Shown: positions 55,725-63,630, numbered from the stretch's first letter. The stretch: DNA of 64,000 nt from Paenibacillus graminis (GCF_000758705.1 NZ_CP009287.1:3286001-3350000); one strand, 5' to 3'. The notes: generated by a model not told the origin, from the letters alone. A program made the numbers and translations.

Positions 55725-55887
55725 ACGTGTGGGGTGCCTGGAATGCGGTTGGCGCGGCAAGCGAGTTTTCAAGGACTGCGAATGCTACGACATGTGTAAT
55801 TGCGCTGCATATGATCATTGCCCTAAATGCGGTGAAAAGCTTCATACGATGAGGATCGTTAAGCTGTACAAGGAAGATAAACAGTAG
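55717..55887 (+). CDS. Small zinc-ribbon phage protein
   Basis: A 56-residue frame starting at ATG 55717 with AAGGAG eight bases upstream; ATG 55711 is also in frame but too close. Cysteine pairs in GCLECGWRGK, DCECYDMCNC and HCPKCGEKL fit a zinc ribbon. It was missed by length cut-offs. It probably binds nucleic acid or a host protein. Confidence 0.65.
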   Translation: MTERVGCLECGWRGKRVFKDCECYDMCNCAAYDHCPKCGEKLHTMRIVKLYKEDKQ

Positions 55888-56033
55888 ACGCAAACTGCTC
55901 ACTACTGAATTTCAAAAGAGTTTGTTTTATAGGCTCCATATAAAAATCAACAGCTGTCTGGAACTGATAAAAAGTCCTAGACTACTGTTGGGTCAATTAG
56001 TACGAAGGCTATCTAAAACGGTTGCTTCAAAAA

Positions 56034-56522
56034 TTATTGACTGATCAGGTCTAACATGAAAATAAGTGAATCTCTATCAGGATAATCATATTGTATTGGC
56101 AAATCACTTTTAGTAATTTCTTTAAATCCAACTTTTTTGTAAAAGCTGTGTGACCTAGTTGCTTTTGATGGAGTGTCCAAAATCACCTTAGAAAACCGAT
56201 GTTTCTGCGCAAAGTCAAGCATAGTTTCGTAAAGGCCTGTTCCTATCGCAAGCTCTTTGCCGCGGTAATCTTTATAAACAAAAAATTTCTTTAGTACAGC
56301 AATATCGTCAGTTTTCTTTTGCAAACCGATTGAGCCTACAACATCACCGTTTTCGTTTAAAGCTACCCAAAAGTTACCTCCAGCTTTAACATAGTTCGAT
56401 TGAATATCTAGTATATCTGGTTGCTCTTCAACACTAATACCTACACCATATTCATCATTTTGTACATGCAATATTAGCTTAATAACTTCTTCTTTATATT
56501 TATCAGCATAATACGTAATCAT
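56034..56522 (-). CDS. GNAT-family N-acetyltransferase
   Basis: The 162-residue protein has the GNAT core: WVALNENGDVVGSIGLQKK, VLKKFFVYKDYRGKELAIGT with the acetyl-CoA loop R-G-K-E-L-A-I-G-T-G, and HSFYKKVGFKEITK. The substrate is unknown. The ATG follows AAAGGAG. It points against the phage genes and has a lower GC content than them, so it looks like a cargo (moron) gene. Confidence 0.9.
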   Translation of the reverse strand: MITYYADKYKEEVIKLILHVQNDEYGVGISVEEQPDILDIQSNYVKAGGNFWVALNENGDVVGSIGLQKKTDDIAVLKKFFVYKDYRGKELAIGTGLYETMLDFAQKHRFSKVILDTPSKATRSHSFYKKVGFKEITKSDLPIQYDYPDRDSLIFMLDLISQ

Positions 56523-56740
56523 TTTATTAACTCCTTTATGTTCATTTTTTCAAGAATACTACTTTTTTAGTAGTAATGGAACGGTAGCTTAATGCTTCCG
56601 ACAGTCTGGTGCTTTATTCCTTAGTCTAATATTTCTTCTTTTGACAAAAGTGTTTCCGCTAGATGATGTGCAGTTCGAAGGCACATGACATTAAGGGAGT
56701 AGGAGTAACCCTACTATCCCACTAAGGGAGGATATAAGCA

Positions 56741-57049
56741 ATGAACGTGTACAAGGTCAATGAATACTGGATTGCCGCAAAGGACACTGACGCAGCTTTC
56801 GGGCAGTATTTGGAGGAAACAGATAGTTTGGAAACCATGATTGTAGATGATCTAGCGGAAGGTGAAGAGACGGAAATAACCGTTAGCATAAAGCGATTAA
56901 CTACGAAAGAAATTGAAACACAAACCGTCCCTTGCTGCGAGGATGGATGCGATCGATGCGAAGATTTAAACGACCACTTGTACGACACATATCAAGAGTT
57001 GCTGACGCAGAGAACGGATTTCCCGTGCGTCTTGGCAAAAGAAATTTAG
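56741..57049 (+). CDS. Phage early protein with Cys cluster
   Basis: The 102-residue frame behind AGGGAGG has NVYKVNEYWIAAKDTDAAFG and, near the C-terminus, VPCCEDGCDRCEDLNDHLYD, a possible metal site. The start of it resembles short phage proteins that replace a host hypothetical. No known function. Confidence 0.6.
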   Translation: MNVYKVNEYWIAAKDTDAAFGQYLEETDSLETMIVDDLAEGEETEITVSIKRLTTKEIETQTVPCCEDGCDRCEDLNDHLYDTYQELLTQRTDFPCVLAKEI

Positions 57050-57062
57050 GGGAGGAAGCCCA

Positions 57063-57140
57063 ATGACACAAACACCAAATCGCACCCTTTACCCAGATAC
57101 CCCAGCACCCACCGGTGAGGAAAGAGGTACTCATGAATGA
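57063..57140 (+). CDS. Very small phage frame
   Basis: A 25-residue Pro/Thr-rich frame (TQTPNRTLYPDTPAPTGEER) behind GGGGAGG; overlaps the next start. Coding is uncertain. Confidence 0.4.
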   Translation: MTQTPNRTLYPDTPAPTGEERGTHE

Positions 57141-57408
57141 TGTAATCGAAGAGATAAAGAAGACAATGAAAAGAGCAATCTCTGGTCCAGCGTGGGTTGT
57201 TGATGAATTATTCAAACCACTGACAGAGGCGAAATCACTCTACGAATGGCATGAAGACTATGGTGCAGTACTGTGGTGGGAGTTTCCAATCGGTGAGCCT
57301 CCATTCTGCGGGACGCCATTAGATATGGATTGGGCCGGATATCACACGCACTGGACCCCTATCACTGTTCCATCCACCCCAGCACCCAAGGAGGGGAATA
57401 GACCATGA
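57133..57408 (+). CDS. Phage early protein
   Basis: The 91-residue protein begins MNDVIEEIKKTMKRAIS behind GAAAGAGG; the frame is open 18 bases further but without a ribosome site. It is aromatic-rich (YEWHEDYGAVLWWEFPIGEP, YHTHWTPITVPSTP). It overlaps the next gene by four bases. The family is unknown. Confidence 0.6.
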   Translation: MNDVIEEIKKTMKRAISGPAWVVDELFKPLTEAKSLYEWHEDYGAVLWWEFPIGEPPFCGTPLDMDWAGYHTHWTPITVPSTPAPKEGNRP

Positions 57409-57689
57409 GTAAATTCAAAAAAGGCGATGCCGTTCAATGGACCAGTCAAGGCCAAGGAAGAACAACAACCAAACGCGGGACCGTTCATATCAAGGTTCTC
57501 GCAATGAGAAATCCCGGACACTTTCTCCCGGAAGGTACAAAGAAGAGTCATATCAAATTTGATCTGCGTGTCGCTGAATTTGAGCGGTTCATCATTGCTG
57601 TTCCCCGCGGCGGCAAGTCGCAGATTATAGATTACTACTGCCCGCGTCCAAGCCTGCTGCAGCTGGTTGAGGAAGGAGATAACCAATGA
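57405..57689 (+). CDS. Phage early protein, basic
   Basis: A 94-residue frame (ATGAG overlap with the previous stop; GGAGGGG upstream) with SKFKKGDAVQWTSQGQGRTT and RGTVHIKVLAMRNPGHFLPE. It is small and basic, and its first half looks like a short beta barrel of the KOW/SH3 kind, so nucleic-acid binding is plausible. It overlaps the next gene by four bases. Confidence 0.6.
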   Translation: MSKFKKGDAVQWTSQGQGRTTTKRGTVHIKVLAMRNPGHFLPEGTKKSHIKFDLRVAEFERFIIAVPRGGKSQIIDYYCPRPSLLQLVEEGDNQ

Positions 57690-57886
57690 CACCAGATATA
57701 CAAGAACTCCAACATGAGACGATGGATCAGTGCCAGAAATACTATGATGCTGTTGCCGAGTGGTTACCAATGAGAGGATTCATCTGGTTACGGAATGATG
57801 AAACGGGGCAATTGATGGTCTACACGCGGGGAGAATACACTCAGCAGATCATGGAATTTCTTAAGGGACTGGGGGAAGCGAGATGA
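57686..57886 (+). CDS. Phage early small acidic protein
   Basis: A 66-residue frame, ATGA overlap on both sides, GAAGGAG upstream: PDIQELQHETMDQCQKYYDA, LRNDETGQLMVYTRGEYTQQ. Translationally coupled to its neighbours; no family recognised. Confidence 0.6.
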   Translation: MTPDIQELQHETMDQCQKYYDAVAEWLPMRGFIWLRNDETGQLMVYTRGEYTQQIMEFLKGLGEAR

Positions 57887-58323
57887 CACTCACAAGGGAA
57901 GAGATACTATTGCTGCCACCGGGCAGGAAACTTGATCGCTGGATACAGGAGCACATTTTCAAGTGGATTCCCTGGGCAGAGCAGCGCGGTGATTACGCAA
58001 CTGTTGTTTATCAAAAGCCTGGCGAACGCGAACCATATATGCGCACACAACGCTGGGAGGAGGCGAAAAAGCGCCATACAATCATCCCTTATTCGGAAAT
58101 AGACTTCTTGCTGCATGCTGTTTATGGAGACGAGGACTGGTCAGCCGAAATATCCGCAGCATGGAGAATAGTTGAACGGCTAAAAACTACAATGGACGTG
58201 TCAGTCTACACAGACGGGAATGGAAAGTATGCTTCTGAATGCGGCAGATGGACTGTAGATGACTGTAATACAGCACCTGAAGCAATCTGTAAATCTGCTT
58301 TATTGGCTGTACTTAACTTATAA
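57883..58323 (+). CDS. Phage ABA-sandwich-domain protein (BC1872-like)
   Basis: The 146-residue protein starts TLTREEILLLPPGRKLDRWI and contains HIFKWIPWAEQRGDYATVVY, YSEIDFLLHAVYGDEDWSAE and APEAICKSALLAVLNL. This is the layout of the phage ABA sandwich domain family, common in the early region of Bacillales prophages. The function is unknown. A GGGGTC/GACCCC hairpin follows the stop. Confidence 0.75.
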   Translation: MTLTREEILLLPPGRKLDRWIQEHIFKWIPWAEQRGDYATVVYQKPGEREPYMRTQRWEEAKKRHTIIPYSEIDFLLHAVYGDEDWSAEISAAWRIVERLKTTMDVSVYTDGNGKYASECGRWTVDDCNTAPEAICKSALLAVLNL

Positions 58324-58324
58324 G

Positions 58325-58339
58325 GGGTCATAGACCCCA
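58325..58339 (+). terminator. Short hairpin after the ABA-sandwich gene
   Basis: GGGGTC/GACCCC around ATA; no T-run. Confidence 0.4.
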
Positions 58340-58355
58340 AAGGGAGAGGATACAC

Positions 58356-58454
58356 ATGGGCAGAGAGATTAAGTTTCGGGCGTGGGACACAGAAACAAAG
58401 GAAATGAGTTTCGACTACTTAAGCAAACACTGGCTGCAGGTGTGCATTGAATAA
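58356..58454 (+). pseudogene. YopX N-terminal fragment
   Basis: ATG 58356 behind AGGGAGAGG gives GREIKFRAWDTETKEMSF, the standard start of phage YopX proteins, but stops after 32 residues at 58452. The rest of the gene (about 100 residues) is gone, so this marks the right edge of the phage module. Confidence 0.7.
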
Positions 58455-58515
58455 ATTCCTACTATGAATTAAGGTTTCCACAGCTTATGGCGTTTAAGTT
58501 GAGTCGGTCAACGAA

Positions 58516-58550
58516 ATACCCTGCCAATCAATGGTGGGGTAGTTTCATTT
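58516..58550 (+). terminator. Terminator resembling those at 50185 and 60338
   Basis: ATACCC-TGCCA/TGG-TGGGGTA stem, T-rich tail. No gene of the secreted family precedes it any more, which suggests a third lost copy. Confidence 0.6.
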
Positions 58551-58607
58551 ATCCGTTTCTCCTTCGAACCGAAGTCTTATCACTCGTGAAATACTCTCCA
58601 CATCACT

Positions 58608-58772
58608 TTATGGCACCCACACTGGTCCTTCAATGGTATTGATCTTTACTCGATCAGGATCTGCGGAGACCTCCGCGATTCCCTTTATCTTATCCCCGTT
58701 AATAAGCCATGCAACAATCATTTCCCGTCTCAGTGCAGCGACCTTCAAACTTTGTTTTAGCTTTTTATCCAT
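58608..58772 (-). CDS. Small 54-aa protein
   Basis: Minus-strand ATG at 58772 with GGAGG seven bases upstream. The frame reads DKKLKQSLKVAALRREMIVA, WLINGDKIKGIAEVSADPDR and ends VKINTIEGPVWVP. It has a basic helical start and a short beta tail like small regulators or RNA-binding proteins of the YolD/Hfq size, but no firm family. Not overlapped by any plus-strand gene. Confidence 0.6.
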   Translation of the reverse strand: MDKKLKQSLKVAALRREMIVAWLINGDKIKGIAEVSADPDRVKINTIEGPVWVP

Positions 58773-58991
58773 GGGCTCACCTCCGGGTTTTTCTGATTAT
58801 TATACTCCCTTCAGAAGGAAAAATTTCTTTACCCAGATATTAAAATACATTTCCCTATTCAAATCCACATATTCCCTCAATAACCCTTAAGTGTATTGTG
58901 AATTTCTGTCGAAAAATAGACTGTTTCTCCGGCGGGATTTAGTTTATCATCTGAAAAGGTTGTAATGAAATAATATTGAAGGAGAGAAAGT

Positions 58992-60287
58992 ATGAAACGT
59001 CGATATCTTGTATTAGTTTTAGTTATCCTTGTTTTTGGAGTTTTGTCTTCCCAAGTATCTGCAGCAACTGAACAATGGGAACTGCAAGAACAAATGCCCT
59101 TTAATAGACCAGGTGCTGGAGTAGTGCAGTTAGAAGGAAAGGTATATTTTATTGGTGGCTACATTAATGGAGCATCCAATAGTGTAGATGTTTATGATAT
59201 TGATAGTAAAGTGTGGACAAAAAAGAAAAGTATGCCAACAGCAAGATCCGTTTTTTCTACGGAAATAGTAAATGGTAAGATATATGTAATTGGCGGCAGC
59301 ACCGGAGATCCTTTAATTTTGAATACGACATATACAAATAAAGTCGAAATATATGACCCTGCTACTGATACATGGACATCTGGGGCAAATGCCTCAATTT
59401 CTAGAGGCTTAACTACTTCATCTACAGTTAATAATAAAATATATGTTTTTGGAGGCCTGAATGCATCTTCAGAGGGCTTGAATACTGTTGAGGAGTACGA
59501 CATTGCATCAAACACCTGGTCAACTAAGGCAAATTTACTTACTGCTGTTCATGGAGCAGGAGCAGTTACTTATAATGATTTGATCTACGTATTTAATGGA
59601 GGTTACAACACATCTGTATATAATAAAGTACAAGTCTATAACCCAGTTACTAATAATTGGACGTATAAAAGCAGCGCACCAACAAGCAGAGATACTACAG
59701 TAGCGGTAAATTACCAAAATAAAATTTATGTTATTGGTGGTTATGTGAGTGCAAGCACAGGATTAACTACAGTAGAAGTATACGATCCTGAAAAAGATAC
59801 ATGGACAGCAGGACCGAGTTTAAATGTTGGGCGCTGGGGATTTGGAAGTGTAGTTTTAAATGATTCATTGTATGTTTTCGGGGGAACTACAAACACTGTT
59901 GAAAAATTGTCTTTAGTGCCAACACCAACACCAACGGTAACACCAACACCAACGGTAACACCAACACCAACACCAACACCAACACCAACACCAACACCAA
60001 CACCAACACCAACACCAACACCAACACCAACTCCAGAGCAACCGACAGGAGATCGGGCAATCCTGGTTGTGACAATGAACACCGGCCTTGAAAAAGAGTT
60101 TGAACTGAGTATGGAAGAAGTGAATTCCTTTATCACCTGGTATGAGAAAAAGCAAGCCGGAACAGGGAAGGCATCGTATGCCATTGACAAGCACGACAAT
60201 AACAAAGGCCCTTTCACTAACCGGAAGGATTACGTGATATTCGATAAAATTCTTACCTTCAGCGTAGACGAATATTCTGCAGAATAA
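58992..60287 (+). CDS. Secreted kelch-repeat protein with Pro-Thr linker
   Basis: The 431-residue protein has a signal peptide (YLVLVLVILVFGVLSSQVSA), then about six kelch units (NRPGAGVVQLEGKVYFIGGY, TARSVFSTEIVNGKIYVIGG and so on; residues 35-305) forming a beta-propeller, a threonine-proline linker (residues 310-350) coded by a hexanucleotide repeat, and an 80-residue C-terminal domain (ILVVTMNTGLEKEFELSMEE, YVIFDKILTFSVDEYSAE). That last domain recurs as fragments at 49900-50135 and 63023-63104. ATG follows AAGGAGAG. It is probably a cell-surface binding protein. Confidence 0.88.
   Translation: MKRRYLVLVLVILVFGVLSSQVSAATEQWELQEQMPFNRPGAGVVQLEGKVYFIGGYINGASNSVDVYDIDSKVWTKKKSMPTARSVFSTEIVNGKIYVIGGSTGDPLILNTTYTNKVEIYDPATDTWTSGANASISRGLTTSSTVNNKIYVFGGLNASSEGLNTVEEYDIASNTWSTKANLLTAVHGAGAVTYNDLIYVFNGGYNTSVYNKVQVYNPVTNNWTYKSSAPTSRDTTVAVNYQNKIYVIGGYVSASTGLTTVEVYDPEKDTWTAGPSLNVGRWGFGSVVLNDSLYVFGGTTNTVEKLSLVPTPTPTVTPTPTVTPTPTPTPTPTPTPTPTPTPTPTPTPEQPTGDRAILVVTMNTGLEKEFELSMEEVNSFITWYEKKQAGTGKASYAIDKHDNNKGPFTNRKDYVIFDKILTFSVDEYSAE
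59919..60033 (+). repeat. ACACCA hexanucleotide tandem repeat (Thr-Pro linker)
   Basis: About 19 units of six bases, most exactly ACACCA, with two ACGGTA (Thr-Val) variants. A slippage-prone tract that will vary linker length in steps of two residues without changing frame. Confidence 0.9.
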
Positions 60288-60337
60288 GATTTACACATTG
60301 TTCCAGCCAAGCTAAAATAGATATAACGTAAGCACCT

Positions 60338-60368
60338 TACCCTGTCAGCTTTGGCGGGGTATTTATTT
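60338..60368 (+). terminator. Terminator of the kelch gene
   Basis: TACCC-TGTCA paired with TGGCGGGGTA, then TTTATTTG. Sequence around it parallels 50139-50230. Confidence 0.7.
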
Positions 60369-60462
60369 GAGATCAGGAAAATTTTCCTTACCCACATATA
60401 CATAATGTTCCAAATGGCTTATACTGGATTCCAATTAAGTTATTGATTGGAGTGGGAGTAGT

Positions 60463-61311
60463 TTGTGGAATCAGATTGCCGAATTTCCTTTTATTAAAAC
60501 GTTAGGATGGGGAAGTATTATCATTTTTATAGGGACTTTAGTTACTCAAATTAGGAAGTTACAACCAATAACCACCCTGTCTTCAACGAATGTCGAAAAG
60601 TTATTATATTCAAAGGAAATGCGTATTTCAGTAAATATGTTAACTTTTCTTTTTCATGCGTTTATAACTACCACGATATCAAGTGGGTTATGTTTTTTGT
60701 TGTACGAAGTTTATACTAATTTTTTTAATCATGCGACCATCGAATTCTTTAATATAGTAACGTTCGTAATTTTTGGATTTGCTATGGTAAGCCTATTAAT
60801 CTTGTTTATTTCTGCAAACTTCAAAAAAGGAATAATTGAAGTTCTTTTCAAGTCTAGGGATGGACGTATCAATAGTACACTGATTATTCTATCAATATTT
60901 GCAATTACCTCATTTTGCTTGTTCCCAAACATTCTTGTAACATCAGTAATTACAGGGAATGTAGGTTATAAAAATAATGCTGAATTATTTGCTATATTTC
61001 TAGCATTTCTTTTAGTGCTTACGCCAGTTAGCTCATTTAACTTGGTTGTATTAAAGAGAATATGGAAACTCATTCTAAAAAAATTGAGATCATACTCTGG
61101 AGAATATTATTACATATTGCTAGATGGAAATGCCAACAAGTGGTTTGTATATCATCAAATTGAGAAAGATTTGTTCTTGATTGGAGATTCTGAACTAACA
61201 GAGGATTCAAAAGTGTTTAAAACGATTGAAAAGAAAGAGCTGATTACCAAGAATATATTTGTTTATCGAGTTTTAAATGATCCAGAAGGTAGTATTGAAT
61301 ATTCAATTTAA
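60463..61311 (+). CDS. Unknown membrane protein
   Basis: TTG 60463 with GGAG upstream starts a 282-residue protein. Five or six hydrophobic helices (WGSIIIFIGTLVTQI, VNMLTFLFHAFITTTISSGL, FVIFGFAMVSLLILFIS, STLIILSIFAITSFCLF, ELFAIFLAFLLVLTPVSSF) are followed by an 80-residue cytosolic domain (YYYILLDGNANKWFVYHQIE) that recalls a small beta fold. No family recognised; GC content is low compared with the backbone, suggesting acquisition. Confidence 0.7.
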   Translation: MWNQIAEFPFIKTLGWGSIIIFIGTLVTQIRKLQPITTLSSTNVEKLLYSKEMRISVNMLTFLFHAFITTTISSGLCFLLYEVYTNFFNHATIEFFNIVTFVIFGFAMVSLLILFISANFKKGIIEVLFKSRDGRINSTLIILSIFAITSFCLFPNILVTSVITGNVGYKNNAELFAIFLAFLLVLTPVSSFNLVVLKRIWKLILKKLRSYSGEYYYILLDGNANKWFVYHQIEKDLFLIGDSELTEDSKVFKTIEKKELITKNIFVYRVLNDPEGSIEYSI

Positions 61312-61328
61312 TAAGTTGGAGTGATTAC

Positions 61329-61548
61329 TTGAACACTAAATACAAAGTCCTGGAGAGTGATACGGACTTCCTGGTCGCAGCCTTGACGCAGTCTAAGGTA
61401 TCTGTATGGTTCAGGCCAGAAGATGATTCCTGAAGGGCATATCATGGATTATGGCGGGATAGTAGAGGGATATTCCCCAGAGAGTATCAAGATAGCCGGT
61501 GGCCGGTTTATTCGGGAACGGTTTGAATTTAGAGTATACATAAAATAA
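61329..61548 (+). pseudogene. 72-aa accessory protein, copy 2, frameshifted
   Basis: TTG 61329 gives NTKYKVLESDTDFLVAALTQ and SKVSVWFRPEDD; then an extra T in GATGATTCCTGAAGG (61426) creates TGA. The following frame continues EGHIMDYGGIVEGYSPESIK and ends ERFEFRVYIK at 61548. Together with 51653 it shows a 72-residue protein that has decayed differently in two places. Confidence 0.7.
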
Positions 61549-61584
61549 CCCACCATGCTTTTTTTGGCTGGAATTTGGAGGCGT

Positions 61585-61959
61585 ATGATGATTGAAAGAG
61601 AACAGATAATAGAAAATTATTTTGAATCTTGGATTGACAAAAATAATGCTATATTAAGAAAAACCTTTGACCCAAACATTATCTATTCTGAATCTTATGG
61701 ACCTGAATATCACGGATTACACGCCATAGAAAGCTGGTTTGAAGATTGGACTAAGCGTGGAACAGTTTTTGTTTGGAATATAAAGCAATTTATTCATCAA
61801 GGCAATTTAACCGCTGTTGAATGGTACTTTAAATGTGAGTATGAGGCAGAAGTTGAGGAATTTGACGGTGTATCATTAATTGAATTTAGTAATGATAACT
61901 TGATTGTGAATCTAAAAGAGTTCCAGTCTAAAATACCTCACTATTATCCATACAAGTAA
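61585..61959 (+). CDS. Nuclear-transport-factor-2-like (SnoaL) protein
   Basis: The 124-residue protein has the NTF2/SnoaL cone pattern: IERE-QIIENYFESWIDKNN, YGPEYHGLHAIESWFEDWTK, NLTAVEWYFKCEYEAEVEEF, GVSLIEFSNDNLIVNLKEF. Catalytic members isomerise or hydrolyse small ligands; this one has no assigned substrate. ATG 61585 or 61588 follows GGAGG; the open frame extends to 61555 without a better site. Confidence 0.8.
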   Translation: MMIEREQIIENYFESWIDKNNAILRKTFDPNIIYSESYGPEYHGLHAIESWFEDWTKRGTVFVWNIKQFIHQGNLTAVEWYFKCEYEAEVEEFDGVSLIEFSNDNLIVNLKEFQSKIPHYYPYK

Positions 61960-62053
61960 ATTCAAACGCAATACTGTATGCGAAATCATTAGAATCAATG
62001 ACTTGCTTGTGAACATAGCTGCTATTGACTTAATTATGATAAAAGTGAAGCAC

Positions 62054-62088
62054 AAAAAAGCCCGTCAACCTTAACCGGGGCTTTTTTT
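62054..62088. terminator. Bidirectional terminator
   Basis: AAAAAAGCCCGT and CCGGGGCTTTTTTT form a stem with A and T tracts on either side, between the NTF2-like and ligase genes. Confidence 0.8.
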
Positions 62089-62090
62089 GT

Positions 62091-62954
62091 TTAAATGATA
62101 AACTCCGTAAAGACTGGACTCCGCAGCAAACCGGATTTGGTCCAGTTCCTCATTCGCACCTTGGCCCGCAGCCGTGGCTCCAGGTGTACAAACTCCTTAT
62201 CTTCCCCGGTCACCAACTGGCCGGACACTCCCCGAAATGCTTGCTTGTGGAGCGGGGATGCCCCGAACTCAATAATCCCAGCTGGACGCAACTCGCCGGA
62301 CGTACCGGATGGGACTGCAGCAAGCCACCCAAATTCTCCCTTACGATATCCCGTGATATAAACCTCTACATAGGTCCAGTTAATTACCTTTTGCCAAGCG
62401 TGAGATCTTCGGCCGACTTCGTAGATACTGTTCTTTCGCTTGCCCACGACACCCTCCATGCCCCGTGCCTCAATCTGATTAAATAACGCCTCACCAGCGC
62501 CGTCTACATACGGCACTATACCGAAGCTGCCGGAGGGGAGAAACAATCCTGCCAATATCTCCTTGCGGCGTAGCAGCGGCAATCCAGTGAGATCTTGACC
62601 TTTGTACATCAAAATATCAAAGATGCCGAAATAGGCCGGCATGGTGGTTGTGAGCTGTTTTATCTTGTCTGCCCGGCGTGCTTGGAACCGGCTCATGACA
62701 GCCTCGAAATCAGATACGCGGGTTGCTGGATCAACACAGGCAACCTCACCGTCGAGGATCACATCGTCTGCAAAGGGGAGTTGCAATTCGGGGTACTGCC
62801 GGGTACAGTCGTTATTGTGGCGGGTGTACAATCTGACCTTCCCATCCTGTTGCGAGTAGATCAATCGGTGACCGTCTATCTTTGGTTCATATATAAAATC
62901 ACTGTGGCTAAACGGCCCGGGAGCCGTTTGTAGCAGCATAGGGGATATAAACAT
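62091..62954 (-). CDS. ATP-dependent DNA ligase (LigD-ligase type)
   Basis: The 287-residue enzyme has the nucleotidyltransferase motif EPKIDGHRL with the AMP-accepting Lys (residue 25), motif III-like YFGIFDILMYKG, motif IV EGVVGKRKNS and motif V WQKVINW, followed by an OB domain. The size fits the stand-alone bacterial ligase used in NHEJ with Ku; no Ku or polymerase gene is seen here. The ATG follows GAGGAGG. It may act in break repair in spores. Confidence 0.92.
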   Translation of the reverse strand: MFISPMLLQTAPGPFSHSDFIYEPKIDGHRLIYSQQDGKVRLYTRHNNDCTRQYPELQLPFADDVILDGEVACVDPATRVSDFEAVMSRFQARRADKIKQLTTTMPAYFGIFDILMYKGQDLTGLPLLRRKEILAGLFLPSGSFGIVPYVDGAGEALFNQIEARGMEGVVGKRKNSIYEVGRRSHAWQKVINWTYVEVYITGYRKGEFGWLAAVPSGTSGELRPAGIIEFGASPLHKQAFRGVSGQLVTGEDKEFVHLEPRLRAKVRMRNWTKSGLLRSPVFTEFII

Positions 62955-63022
62955 TGAAAACCTCCTCTATCCAATTATAGCGTTATGCTACAGAGGATAG
63001 AGGAGGTAAGTGCTGGTAAGGA

Positions 63023-63104
63023 TTATTCGGTTGTTGTGTACTCACTTACTTCAAAGGTGAGGATTTTATCAAAGACAACATAATCTTTACGTTTTTTGAA
63101 GGGT
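63023..63104 (-). pseudogene. Third fragment of the repeated C-terminal domain
   Basis: The minus strand reads NPFKKRKDYVVFDKILTF and EVSEYTTTE then TAA at 63023, which matches the ends of the proteins at 49729 and 58992. Nothing upstream continues it, so only the last 26 residues remain. Confidence 0.75.
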
Positions 63105-63111
63105 TAGGCTG

Positions 63112-63240
63112 CTTCAGTCAATTGATTCAGTCCTCCGCAACGAATTGGAGAACTACTATTTAAATAGTGCATTAGAAGCGGTAAGAACGTCTTATAGAAA
63201 AGGGATACTTGAAGCCTCGGAATTAAGAATGCATCTGTAA
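63112..63240 (+). pseudogene. Unidentified coding remnant (C-terminal)
   Basis: A 42-codon open tail, QSIDSVLRNELENYYLNSAL, EAVRTSYRKGILEASELRMH, ends with TAA at 63240. It has no start and begins where the previous fragment ends. The helical text looks coding; the family is unknown. Confidence 0.4.
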
Positions 63241-63256
63241 GGGTTGAATTTTAATT

Positions 63257-63278
63257 TTCGTCAACAATTCGTCAACAA
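63257..63278. repeat. Tandem TTCGTCAACAA repeat, possible att-type site
   Basis: Two adjoining exact copies of 11 bases. Repeats of this kind, with GTCAACAA, are common beside integrase genes of Gram-positive phages; none is left here. A TTGATACATAAGGG segment follows at 63327. Confidence 0.4.
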
Positions 63279-63357
63279 TTGGGTGAAAATTTAGTTATAA
63301 ATCAACTGATGAATGGCAGAAAGACCTTGATACATAAGGGTTTGTAGAATAAAAATC

Positions 63358-63383
63358 GAGGCTCCCTTTCGGGAGCCTCTTTC
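63358..63383 (+). terminator. Strong hairpin at the right edge of the accessory region
   Basis: GAGGCTCCC/GGGAGCCTC with TTTC loop and short T-run. Confidence 0.75.
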
Positions 63384-63630
63384 ATGGGAGAGGAGAAACC
63401 GGACGAAGAGCTTATGGGGAAACGTAAGCCTGCTCCGCGGTTGTCTACGACATTTTGTGATGTCGATAATTACATGATGTCCCTGAATGCCCAAACTTAT
63501 ACACGCGAAGCTGGAAATAATCTGTTAGCTTTTATTTTGACACAGACAGACATTTTTTTATTTCGATAGACAATTGTGGTACTATAGGCTTGGACTTGTG
63601 CCTTGAAAGGCATAATAAACAGAGACATAA
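63384..63630 (+). ncRNA. Structured leader of rsmD (candidate ylbH leader)
   Basis: The 260-base stretch between the terminator at 63358 and rsmD has no convincing gene. It contains two clean hairpins: CTTATG/CGTAAG (about 63411-63428) and CGACAT/ATGTCG (63448-63465). In B. subtilis a conserved leader RNA precedes ylbH, the rsmD orthologue, so this may be the same element. I cannot confirm the covariance model by eye. A TTGACA at 63537 might start transcription. Confidence 0.4.

Noticed and set aside
59919..60033. CRISPR array
   Set aside because: Unit of six bases without spacers; it is a coding tandem repeat. No CRISPR array was seen anywhere in the window.
59741..60217. Minus-strand frames with Val-Gly and Trp-Cys runs
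   Set aside because: Product of the reverse complement of the ACACCA repeat.
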